Positions 54,114 to 64,000 of a stretch of 64,000 bases of DNA are shown here, piece after piece (the first letter of the stretch is position 1; each line of letters begins with the position of its first letter). This DNA is from Blepharisma stoltei (lineage: Eukaryota; Ciliophora; Heterotrichea; Heterotrichida; Blepharismidae): positions 186,001-250,000 of the forward strand of contig CAJZBQ010000005.1 in the NCBI GenBank assembly GCA_914767885.1, read 5' to 3'. The position numbers and the translations under genes were made by a program. Below the pieces are notes generated by a model. That model did no database searches and had not been told where the DNA came from. It saw only the letters and a list, made by a program, of their open reading frames with translations.

Positions 54114-57100
54114 ATGGATCCTGAACAATTCAATGTCAAAAAGAACCCCAAAGCTTACATAGAGCATCTGGAAAACCAAAATCGCATCCGCAAACAGCTC
54201 GAACTCCGCGATCGCGACCATCTTGCCAAAAAGCAAAAAGAGCAAGGTTTCAACATTTACCTTGGCGGTGCAAATAATGAACGAGTTACAGATCAGCGCA
54301 AGCGTGAAAAAGTAGAAAAACTGAGAGAAAAATCCCAAGAAAGACCTGCAAATTCTCGCAAAAAATGAGGAAACCCCAGCTTTCCAATCCCATCAGTCCC
54401 TTCATTATCAAAAGAAACACATCCAGATGCTTATGAACAAAATTCTGACCCAGAGTACTCTGACTCATTTGAAGAAGACGAGGACGAAATTGAAGAAATT
54501 AAGCCTTTGCCCATCAAAATACCTCCCAAAGCAGACCTAAAGCAGTCAATTATCCAAAAAATCAGTCAATTAGATGAGGCAAAACTCGAAAAATTGTCAA
54601 GATTTTTGGATTCTTTACAAGAAGAGCCTCAATTTGAAGAAGAGGAAAACCCTTTTGAAGCTTTAAAACCATCAGAAAAGCAGCAGTCTTTTACAAGCCC
54701 AAAACCAAAACCTGTCATTCATAAACACAAAAGGCCGTATTCTAGCAAAGGAAATGAGGAAAAAAAAGAGTTCACAGAAATCGAGCTAAGGGTGCTTACG
54801 ACGTGGGGCCATGCCCATTTGATAGGGCTTACAGAAATTGAAGCTTTTAATGAAAATTCAGAAAATATTAGGCTAAATCCTTCAAATATTCAGATAAAAA
54901 ATACAGGACATGGGGTACTGTCAAATCCTAGCAAGCTTGTAGATGGAGAAAAATATACAGAAGACGAAAAACATATGTGGCTTGGTCCTATGCCTGAGCC
55001 ACCTAACAATCTAGAAATCGTATTAACTTTGCCATCATCTGAAAATATCTCAGCATTAAGACTGTGGAATTATAATAAAAGCCTGCTGGACTCAGTCAAA
55101 GGGGTCAGAGAGCTAGAAGTGTGAAAGGATGGCAAACTTGTATGGGAAGGCACTGTAACCCGTGGCTGTGGAAATCGATATGACGACTATTATACTGATA
55201 TCCCTCTAATTCCGAATTTTTCTATAAAAAACGAAGAAGAAATCCCTGAAGATGTAAAACAAGAAAATTTCGAAGAAAAACCTACGTCAGCTCCAATGTG
55301 ACTACCAGGAAAACCAATGATTAAAGAAGAAAAAAAAGAAGATGACAAGCTGCGGCCTGTTGCAAGTGTCCCTAGAGTCAGGCATAACCAGCCATTTGAA
55401 ATAGTCCAAGAAGAAAACAAAAAAATAGAAACAAGCGACTATCATTTGTCGCCAGCTGTATTAAATTTCAAAAAATCTAGTGTGACGACTAGAGAGAAAA
55501 AACAAATCCAAAACGATTTTACAGACCCTGCACTAATTCCTGAGCCAACTTTAAAGCTACTTGGACTTAACACGAAAAAAAAACATGTGGCTGCTGAGCC
55601 TTTAAAAGAGAGCTTGGACTCTTTGGAATATTTTAAAATTACTAATGAAAGCAGAATAAAAAGAGACACTCAGGTAAAATCGAAGCCACTAGAAGAAATA
55701 TTAGAAGTTAAAATAGAAAAACCAAGGGAAAAGCCACATGATCCGCTTGATGATGCACTTGATAGGTTTATTGTAGAACAAGCAGCACCAAAGCCACAAA
55801 ATTATGAAGAGCAGAAAATCCCAAGCTACCCAAAAGGACAAATGTTGAAATTCAAAATTTTGTCTACGTGGGGAGATACTCATTATGTAGGGCTCTGTGG
55901 GATTGAGCTGTTTGATCAGCTTGGAAATCCTATTAAGTTTAAAGACCCAGCTAAGCAGATTTCAGCTGAGCCTGCAGATGTAAACGTCCTGCCTGGGTAT
56001 GGCACTGATCCTCGCACAGTCGACAAACTTCTTGACGGCACAAACTGGACTTGTGACGATTTACATGTATGGCTAGCTCCTTTTACCCAAGGGCAGTTTA
56101 ATTTAATATACATAAATCTGCTAAGCCCAGTCGCCCTTTCTATGATCCGTATATGGAATTACAACAAATCCCGTATCCACTCCTACAGAGGTGTAAAAAA
56201 CCTAGAAATCAGCTTTGACAACAAAAATATTATTTTTTCAGGAGAAATTTCTATTGCCCCTGGCAGAATGAAGGACGCAGACCAGTACTGTGAGTATATC
56301 ATGTTTACCAAAGATGACGGGATTTTAAAAAGAATAGAAAAAAATGACTGGGTGAAGGATTTTGACCATAATGAAGTTGACCAAGAACTAATGTCAACAA
56401 TAAGGCTACAAATGAGGCCAGGAACTGCAAGTAGAGAACAAGGAAAAATAGAACTCCAGCCAAGAAGGATTGGGGAAGATGGGAGGCCTTTGACTTCAGC
56501 AATTGTAGCACCGCCTCCTCCTGTGTCTTCAAAAACTTCTGTGGTAGGGCGAAAAATCAGGATTTTAATATTAGAAACTTGGGGTGATTCTTTTTATGTA
56601 GGCTTGACTGGTTTGCAGATTTTTGGACGAGATGGTCCAATTGAGATCCAGAGGAACTGAATTGATGCGACTCCAAGAGATATGAACGTAATTCCTGGCT
56701 ACTCTGGAGACTACCGAACCCTTGATAAGCTTATCAACAGCCGAAACCGTACCACAGATGACCACAATATGTGGCTTATCCCATACTCTCAAGGAAAATA
56801 CCATTTTATTGACATTGATTTACAAGATATGACCCACATCTCAGGAATTAATTTTTGGAATTATAACAAAAACCCTGAAGACACTGCAAGAGGGGTAAAA
56901 CGAATTTTACTATACATTGATGGGAAATGCATTACCTCAGACGCAGGAATTGCATTAAGAAAAGCTCCTGGACATGCAGAATATGACTTCGGGCAGCTAA
57001 TTAGTTTGCCTTATAGTGATGGCTGGAATGATGATTTAATTACTCCTTTATCCCGACCTATATTTGCAAGCCAATTAGTTCTACAAGACTATGAGACACC

Positions 57101-58289
57101 ATATCTGCCATGCGGGTTTATACTGAAATTAAGGCTATTTTCTACATGGGGAGATATGCATTATATTGGAATGAATGGAATTGAGTTATATGACCAAAAA
57201 GGAAGACCTATCCTGTTTAACCAAACAATTGGCTGCTCAATCTCAGCAAATCCTTCTTCTATTAGAGAGCTCCCAGACAACTCAAACGATGTAAGGACCC
57301 CTGATAAGTTAATTGATGGGATAAATAACACAGCTGACGATAAACATATGTGGCTTGCTCCGTTTCGTAATGCGTCTTCTTATTATTCAGCTTTAGAAGG
57401 GCCTAGTAAGCCTAATGAAATCACAATAACTTTTGATAAGCAAATTTGTATTGGATATATTCGGCTGTGGAATTATTCAAAGACCCCGACTAGAGGTGCA
57501 AAGGATTTTGAGATTTTGTTAGATGATATTTTACTTTATAAGGGGGTTATGAGGCAAGCTGGGGGAGCGAGGGATTGGAGCTGTGTCGTGCTGTTTACAG
57601 GGGATCAAGGGGTTATTGGAAGATCGACTGAGCTGATTTATAGAGATCAGACGGAAGGGAAAGGGAGTGTATTATTATATAATGAAGGGAGACTGGTAGG
57701 AGGAGTGGAAGAAACCAAAGTGGTAGCAGCGAGGCCATATATATTAAAATGGAGTGGCGAGCCAACCTTTTAACACCTGTAGCTAGAGTAAACCAGGGAA
57801 CTTGTAAAAGGGAGTATAGCGTTCGGTCATATGTATAAGGCCAGAGGTTTTACTTGGCTTGGTATGTGCAGTCCAGGTCATTGTTTTTTACCTCGGAGTA
57901 AGATTGGACTCGGAGTTGGAAGGGATCTCACAGCAACGCCAGTGGGGTTATTCCTGGTCAATCAGGAGCATTTCCAAGCGAAGCCCCGTACGTCAACGGA
58001 GTTTATCTTTTGAAAAGCGAATTTTCTGGTCACCTGTCATCCAAGATGGAAACTCAGGACGCAGCTCCTCGTGATGACCCAGCGCCTCTAACCTACGGGG
58101 TAGGAGTTCAAACTCTCACCCATGAGGAGCAATACAGTGAGAGACCGTGCTCCGACTGGCAAGCAAGTGGCAGAGCGATATGGAAGTGTGAACATGACCC
58201 ATCGTATGCTTATAGGGAGCTTCTCTTATATCTTAGTTAAGCTTAAGTTTAAGATAGCAGCGAGGCCACAAACAAGTGTTGCGTTTTAG
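54114..58289 (+). CDS. KATNIP: KATNIP (KIAA0556) homologue, ciliary protein
   Basis: About 1214 aa, interrupted only by one SINE. It contains four repeats of the KATNIP-type domain, each with LTTWG or LSTWGD, then a GLTEIEAF-like strand, a DKLIDG motif, HMWLAPF or DLHVWLAPF and a RIWNYNKS core. In animals KATNIP binds katanin and sits at the ciliary base. In-frame UGA is Trp in several repeats. The retroelement falls nine codons from the end; excision gives VVAARPQTSVAF and TAG 58287-58289. Confidence 0.9.
57738..58254 (+). mobile_element. SINE-like retroelement (type B) in KATNIP
   Basis: This 517-bp element is flanked by TAGCAGCGAGGCCA (57724-57737 and 58255-58268), with tail TTAGTTAAGCTTAAGTTTAAG. 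Its head matches the 6482 copy (AAAATGGAGTGGCGA, CACCTGTAGCTAGAG). Confidence 0.9.
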
Positions 58290-58836
58290 AGTAATTAACT
58301 TATCTTCATATTTATATCTTTATAATCAATGCTAATTGTTTATTATCCTTACTAGGTTCTATATCTAGATTACTATATATATAATATTAACTTTATTAAT
58401 AGCGAAGCTTAATAGCTATTAAGCGCGTCAATTTGAGGTAAAGGATTGATCATTCGCTTTGTTTCTTTTCTGATTCTGATTTTCACAGACCTTCTCATTT
58501 CAGACTAAAAATCATAATCTGTAGTTCTGACTTTTACAAGGGAATGATAACGACGCTTTTTAATAATTGTAAAGTCTGATAAAAATCTGTCTTTTATCTC
58601 TAGATTCTGCTAATCATTTTTAAGTAGAGCTGTAAGACTTTAGTTGTTTCAATTTAATTTTATCATTTTCTATATAAATAGCTTGTTTATCATTAAACTT
58701 AATAATTCGAGTTTTTTAAAAAGTGTTAGATAAGACGCAGCAAGCAATGATGCACCTCTATCTTATATTTATTCAATAACCCTTCTTTTGAATTAAAGAT
58801 TAATAGAAAATTATATCTAATTTCTCTTAATTAAGT
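58290..58836. other. Convergent intergenic region
   Basis: AT-rich spacer between KATNIP and the LRR gene. No repeat, RNA gene or frame is recognised. Confidence 0.5.
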
Positions 58837-59550
58837 TTATTTAGCCTCAGGGTTCTTCGGCTTGTTAAGCGAAACATTCGGCAGCGCGTTTTGAATTTCC
58901 ACCAAATCTCTCTCTTTGACATCATCAAAATAAAACTCTTCCAATGTTTTTACTTCGCTCAGCGTCTTCGCAAGTTTCTTAATTCCCCTCGAACTTATAT
59001 TATTTCCCTTGAGATTTATAACCTTCAACCCTTCAAATTCGCTTAAATTTTCCAAAATTTCCCCAAGGCTATCACTTCCAAATCCATTCCCTTCCAAATT
59101 CAATACTTTTAAGCTCTTCATATAAGAAATTGGCCCTGCAATTGCTGCCATTCCTTCATCCCCAAGCTGATTATCAGCAATAGTCAGCACTTTTAAGCCT
59201 GTAAGCCTTGCAAGCTCATTGGCCAATTTTTGTGCTCCAACGGTCCCTATTTGGTTATTTCTCAAGGCCAATTCTTGTAGCTCTGAAAGCTCAGGTATTA
59301 AAAGGGCGACTAATTTTGAGCCTTTGTCAGATAGTTCTCTATTTTCTATTCTGATTTGTTTTATTTTTTTGGCATTGCCTCTCAGAAATTGGATGTAGTA
59401 TTCTTTAAGCTCAGCTAGCATTGTGGATTCATGCTTGGTGAAGGCCACACCTACTGGGGAGTCTGACATTTCAGCTTTGAAGGCGAGATTTTCTTCTCCT
59501 TTGTCATAAACACCCTTAAGGCAGGTACATTGAGACAGAACGTTTCCCAT
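58837..59550 (-). CDS. Leucine-rich repeat protein with myristoylation motif
   Basis: 237 aa, uninterrupted. MGNVLSQCTC predicts N-myristoylation plus palmitoylation. Ribonuclease-inhibitor-type LRRs follow (LQELALRNNQIGTVGAQKLA, LKVLTIADNQLGDEGMAAIA, LKVLNLEGNGFGSDSLGEIL, LKVINLKGNNISSRGIKKLA). These are protein-interaction scaffolds, so a membrane-associated adaptor is likely. Confidence 0.85.
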   Translation of the reverse strand: MGNVLSQCTCLKGVYDKGEENLAFKAEMSDSPVGVAFTKHESTMLAELKEYYIQFLRGNAKKIKQIRIENRELSDKGSKLVALLIPELSELQELALRNNQIGTVGAQKLANELARLTGLKVLTIADNQLGDEGMAAIAGPISYMKSLKVLNLEGNGFGSDSLGEILENLSEFEGLKVINLKGNNISSRGIKKLAKTLSEVKTLEEFYFDDVKERDLVEIQNALPNVSLNKPKNPEAK

Positions 59551-60159
59551 TATTTAAAAAACCACGGATAATATGGTGATTTTGTTGGGATACTGATTTT
59601 ATAAGAAACTTTGATTTTTTGGAAATTTTTAAGTCTAGTGAATTAATATAAAATTATATACAATGATTAAGGGGTTTTGTGTAAGATTGGGATTATTTTA
59701 ATAATAAATTTAGTTGAATTTTGATTAAAAATATATATGTTAGAATTAAACAGACTAAATCTGTATAAAATTATTCAGTTTCTAGTAAATTAAATTCCTA
59801 CTGGCTGATAGTTATTCTATTATAAATATACCTAATTATATTAATTAAAAATATTCATATAGGTTAGTCTCAGATCCAATGCTCGCACACTTTCTATGAT
59901 GCATTTAATCGAAGAAAAATTTGTTCGAAAAATTTTAAATAGTGTACTATTAGTCGAAATTAAGGGTAAAGTGTCTCATATAAAAAAAATTTCAAATAAA
60001 TATCCTGGAAAATGTCGAACTATCAAAAGTGCATGATCATTTAAATGGAGCCTAGCCCCACTATTTTTATATAAAAATCGAATAACGGTTATCATTAGGT
60101 GTTTTTATTCTTTATAATTAGTTATAAAAATAAAGAACAATGCGCCAGTACTTTTGGTT
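59551..60159. other. Intergenic region
   Basis: About 600 bp upstream of the LRR gene. AT-rich, and I see no feature in it. Confidence 0.5.
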
Positions 60160-60996
60160 CTATTCATTACAAATGTAGTATTTAGCTACTGCCTTTCTAT
60201 GCTTCAGCGCTTTTCTCGCCCTTACATATATTTTACACCTAACAAATGGTTTAATAGCTAAATTCTCGATGCATACAACGATCAATGAAAAACAGCCGCT
60301 CGTATAGTGTGAAGAGACTTCATTGATCACAACATTATTAAACTCAATAAATCCTTCTTCGTTCTGCTTTGATTCTGTGGTCCCTCTAATTATCTTTTTT
60401 CCTGAAATGTTTGACTCCCCATATTTAAATTTAAAAACATCTAATATAATTTTTTTTTTAAAAAATTAGCCCTTTTTTTAAATAGGAACAGGATTTTTTG
60501 TTCCCATTTAAAGGGGGAGTGAGTATAATATTGTTGGTGGCTCATCAGCGCTGGCCAAAATGATTCTGAAAGTTTTGTTTCCTTGCAGCTTTTCTATGGA
60601 GTTTTCAACAGTTTTGACTGAAAACTTGAGCTGAAACCCCCTTTCCTTATAAACCCGGGCTGGGAAAGGCTTTTCCAGTTGCAAGGTTAGAGGAAAAGGC
60701 TCACCTTTTTGGATCCTCCAGAGTTGTTCAAAAACCAAGTCTTTGTGCTCATCTGTAAGGTACTGATTTTTATCGTTGGACGAAATTGTCTTTGCTAGTG
60801 CAGAGACTGAATCAATCTCCTTCTGAATCTTTTGGTAATTTAATAACAATTGGTACAAGAAGGCATTGCTTTGGTTTAGGATGGCTTCTGATAGCTGTAA
60901 ATCAGCAGATGACGGACAATTTTGAGATTGCCAACTATTGTAAACGTAGCACTCTGCATGCGAGCAAGGCGAGTTATTAGAAAATAGCAAGCACAT
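60160..60996 (-). CDS. Unknown protein with C-terminal beta-rich domain, split by a 108-bp MITE
   Basis: 242 aa after MITE removal. The N-terminal half is helical (QLSEAILNQSNAFLYQLLLN, then KTISSNDKNQYLTDEHKDLV). The second half has alternating strands (PLTLQLEKPFPARVYKE, FRIILASADEPPTILYS, FIEFNNVVINEVSSHY, FSLIVVCIENLAIKPF), ending in a basic patch (YVRARKALKHRK). The fold suggests an immunoglobulin-like or DNA-binding module, but no family is recognised. Confidence 0.62.
60415..60522. mobile_element. Minimal family-2 MITE bounded by TGA, 108 bp
   Basis: TGA at 60412-60414 and 60520-60522, with ends CTCCCCATATTTAAAT and ATTTAAAGGGGGAG. It is a near-minimal element of about 105 bp. On the gene strand excision leaves TAC-TCA-AAC in frame. 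No TA on the right flank lies close enough to serve as a partner. Confidence 0.88.
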
Positions 60997-61311
60997 ATTG
61001 ATTAATAGGAATCATTAAAATATGAATAGTATTATACAAATTTTCCAGCTAGAAAATAATTATACAAATTATTTTAAATATTATAAACATCATCATCTTA
61101 AAGGTTTATAATGTTAAATATTATATTTTATTATTTATTGATAAACAACAGTTTTTATTTTTTTAATTAGTTTATCTGATTCATATAACAATTTGCTTAA
61201 TTAAATTTATTTCATTTTTTATTATTGTAAGCTTATAATAAAAAATTTATATTTGAAAGCTTGAATTTCCATTTTCTTTAATTTCTTATTTTATATATTT
61301 TGTAATTTCAC
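60997..61311. other. Divergent intergenic region
   Basis: AT-rich promoter region between two divergent genes. No recognised element. Confidence 0.5.
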
Positions 61312-64000
61312 ATGGCAAAAGTTGTCCCTTATGAGAGTTCTGCTTCAAATGGAATTCGCTTGCAAGATAGAAGGAAATCAGCTGCTTTAATAGTCGACGA
61401 TCGTCGAAGTTCAAATGCTGTAAGTCAAGTTAGGCCGAACATTGACAGACGAAAATCCGAGGTCCTAACTATCCTATTCATGTGCGAGAGAAATGAATTG
61501 GAAAAATTCTGTGAATGAGCAAGATATATTTTTAATATTAAATCTTTCAGATAGCAAATATTTAATAAAATGTGACGATTATTATGATTTTTATTAAAAT
61601 TTTAAGCACATGCACTTATAAAACACAAATTCTATGAACTTATTTCTGATAATTAAGGCTTTTAAAATTTCAAAAAGATTAATATAAGTAAAGCTTTTGC
61701 TCGCTTGCAGGGTGACAGAGTAAGCAGATACTCATTTCACAGAAATTCATTTGAGCATAGTATAGAAGAGTCAATAAAGCCTGACACCACCAGAGGGTAT
61801 CATAGAGACTTAAATTCCTCTGATGAAGAAATCAGAGAAAACATACACAATTTAATTCAAAATAAAGACTTGCATGACCATGAAGACAAAGAAAATCGAT
61901 CAGAAGTTTTAAGTTTAATTAATATCAACCAGCGATTTCACTCAAAATCAGAAGCAGCACTGCTTGCAAGTGAAAGTGAGCTTATGACCCCTTCAATTTC
62001 TGTTCATAGAGCCTCAGTTGAATGTACTCCAAATACTCCTATGAATCTTAAGCCAATTCCTAAATGTTTATTTGTTCCTGATTCTTTATTTGGAAATCTT
62101 TGAAATACTGTAATTATTCTAGCACTTATTTATACTGCGACCTTTATGCCTTTTCTTGTAGCTTTTTATGACTCAGAAAATGAAATTTGGCAGGGATTTG
62201 ACATAGCGATTGACTCGATATTTATTATAGATTTGCTGGTCAACTTTAATATGGCTTTTTATAGTGAGGATGGAGAATTGGTGACTGATAGAAAAATTAT
62301 TGTCAAAACTTATCTGAAAACGTGATTTATACTTGATTTAACCGCATCATTCCCTTTTTCATTTATATCTGTATCAAACGGCTCGAATGGTTCAGATAAA
62401 CTTGTAAAACTAGCAAAAATCCCAAGAATTTATAGGATTATCAGATTTCTTCGAGTAATTAAAATCGCTAAGGCAGCTCGGTTTACCCAGACATATCAAG
62501 AGGTGCTAGAACGATTAAATATTACTGCTACAGCAGTCAGAGGGTTTAAATTCTTTTTCATAATCGCTTTGCTTCTTCACCTAATAAGCTGCTTACTCCC
62601 CCCCCCATCCTTGATCGAACGACTCGCCATCGTTCGATCAAGGATGGGGGTTAAAAAAAAATTTTTCGGAAAAAAAAATTTATATATAAAATAAAAAAAT
62701 ATATAGATATTTTTTTTTATTTACTTTTAAATAAGAGGGTTAAGAATATTTAATAATTATTTTTACAGCAAAAAATTTAATTTATTTCATAAAATACCAA
62801 TTTTTAATATTTTGATTTATTAGTTACCCCTTTAAATTGTATAAATTTTAATTTGTTCCTTATTAAATTAATTTTTTTTTTAATTTTAAAGAATCTCTAT
62901 TTTATTAGATTATTGAGTTTTTAAGCATATGTTAATGACTAAATCACTTCGGATGGTTGATTCTGCAGCTTTCTGTCGTCTCAAAGCCTCTGAAAACAAC
63001 TTCATTATGTACATCTTCCCAAGCTTTTGATAACTAATATATTTTTATATATATAAAAATTTGCATGATATGAAAATCGTTCGATCAAGGATGGGGGTTT
63101 AATTTCCCCAATTTTTAGGAATTTTTACAGTCAATCGTTCGATCAAGGATGGGGGGTGGAGTTATGATATTTTGATGCAAGAATCGAAGATTTCAATTGG
63201 GAAACTTGGGTAATGAGATATGACCTCATGGACACAACTGAAGACGACAAATATTTATGATGCATTTACTGAGCAATTACTGTAATGGATACTATTGGCT
63301 ATGGAGATATAGTCCCTGTAATGCTGAGTGAAAAAATAATCTGCCTTATTTGGCTGTTTTTCGGAGTTTCCTTCTACTCCTACACAATCAGTAACCTCTC
63401 CGTCATTTTCTACAACATGAACACCAGAAACAACTATATTCAAAGAAAAGAAGAATTTCTCAAAGAATTTGCCAAAAACGTAAAACTTCCAAAATCATTA
63501 TTAAACCAAGTCAAATATTACGTCAGGTACAACTACAAGCACAACGTTTTTTCTTGGTCAGATATGAATAATTTTTTAAAAGAATTACCATCAAAATTGT
63601 ATACAAAAGTCTATAAGCATATTTTCAAAGATGTGCTGGACAATGTAAATTTTTTTAAAAATAAACCTCCAGCGTTCATATCAGAAATAATGCCACTTAT
63701 GAAATCTGTTGTGGTCCATGAAGGATATGAGCTTTATCCGTATGGATCTACACCAAGAGATATTTTTTTTCTGCTTAAAGGGAGAGTTAGGGCAAAAGAT
63801 AAACATGATTCTATTTTATTTTCGTATGTAAGGGGCTCGTATTTTGGAGAAACTGAGCTTTTATTTAAAACTGACAGAAAATCAACTACACAAGTAGAAG
63901 AAACTGCGAATTTATTGAAAATTGATGGGCAAGACTTTTTAGCTGTATTAGAAAGATTCCCTGAAATAAAGTCAGAAGTCTACGAACTCGCCGAGAAGCG
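61312..64000 (+). CDS. CNBD-type potassium channel (EAG/HCN/CNG superfamily), 3' partial
   Basis: The gene runs off the window. An N-terminal disordered region (MAKVVPYESSASNGIRLQDR) precedes S1 (NLWNTVIILALIYTATFMPF), S2-S3 (FDIAIDSIFIIDLLVNFNMA), an S4 with spaced Arg (KIPRIYRIIRFLRVIKIAKA), S5, and the pore helix CIYWAITVMDTIGYGDIVP with the K-selective GYGD filter. S6 and a C-linker follow, then the start of a cyclic-nucleotide-binding domain (EGYELYPYGSTPRDIFFLLK, GSYFGETELLFKTDRKSTT). UGA is Trp at CLWYFDAR across the MITE. Such channels are expanded in ciliates and set membrane potential and ciliary beating. An IES and a family-3 MITE interrupt it. Confidence 0.9.
61472..61690 (+). other. 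Probable IES, 219 bp, in the channel gene
   Basis: TA 61470-61471 and TA 61689-61690 bracket AT-rich sequence. Removal gives RKSEVLT-KAFARLQGDRVSRYSF. The length is a multiple of three, so other TA pairs are possible. Confidence 0.5.
62596..63164. mobile_element. Family-3 MITE in the channel gene
   Basis: This 569-bp element is flanked by TTA (62593-62595 and 63162-63164), with termini CTCCCCCCCCATCCTTGATC and the inverse. It splits S5 from the pore. Removal restores LHLISCL-WYFDARIEDF. Confidence 0.92.

Noticed and set aside
1-64000. Karyorelict (Loxodes-type) origin
   Set aside because: There TAA/TAG are sense codons. Here TAA and TAG end genes and only TGA is sense.
1-64000. tRNA genes, rRNA, CRISPR arrays, telomeric repeats
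   Set aside because: None seen by eye. The only CCCTAA-like word (around 53167) lies inside a SINE.

Overview
The window reads as micronuclear (germline) DNA of a heterotrich ciliate, most likely Blepharisma. The genome is AT-rich. UGA is read as tryptophan inside nearly every gene, at conserved Trp sites of Kelch, MORN, WD40 and ion-channel domains, while TAA and TAG end genes. Three perfect 15-nt GT..AG introns are present. Genes are interrupted by insertions whose exact removal restores the reading frame. These are internal eliminated sequences (IESs) that must be cut out when the somatic macronucleus forms. I checked frame arithmetic across every gene annotated as interrupted, and it closes in each.

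Three classes of insertion are visible. (1) MITE-like elements with C-rich terminal inverted repeats fall in three families: CTCCCCCCTCCGTGAGCG, CTCCCCTTTTAAATTGGA and CTCCCCCATCCTTGATCG. They are flanked by 3-bp direct repeats TTA/TAA and, in four cases, TGA. (2) Twelve GC-rich SINE-like retroelements of about 430-620 bp have microsatellite 3' tails; eleven have 9-18-bp target-site duplications that all contain TA, and nine lie inside genes. (3) Short AT-rich TA-bounded IESs of 49-219 bp include one that is almost entirely a perfect hairpin.

Layout: Kelch protein (170-2074), secreted type-I membrane protein (2244-5117), chorein-type lipid-transfer protein (5825-9899), small protein (10088-10511), F-box protein (10773-13189), polytopic membrane protein (13302-14374), Cys-rich surface protein (14399-16846), IFT80 (17287-19743), small unknown proteins (21087-23507), IFT22 (23780-24902), PCID2 (24951-26706), MORN protein (27033-28259), SAM50 (28507-30182), CHCHD2/10 (30290-30703), PKD2-type channel (31357-33487), coiled-coil protein (33686-34153), ABT1/ESF2 (34373-35516), membrane protein, unknown protein, U4 snRNA (37604-37734), acyl-CoA dehydrogenase/oxidase (38290-40116), RING proteins, coiled-coil proteins, mitochondrial PPR-like protein, NEK-like kinase (45344-47170), B-box protein and a decayed copy, KATNIP (54114-58289), LRR protein, unknown protein, and a cyclic-nucleotide-gated-type K+ channel running off the right end.

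The genes do not form an operon. Several are ciliary (IFT80, IFT22, PKD2, KATNIP) and several mitochondrial (SAM50, CHCHD2/10, PPR-like), as expected of a ciliate chromosome. The novelty is in the insertions: TGA-bounded MITEs, TA-containing retroelement duplications that permit seamless removal, modular SINE heads with a covarying hairpin, foldback IESs, and a possible fossil transposase peptide inside a MITE family.
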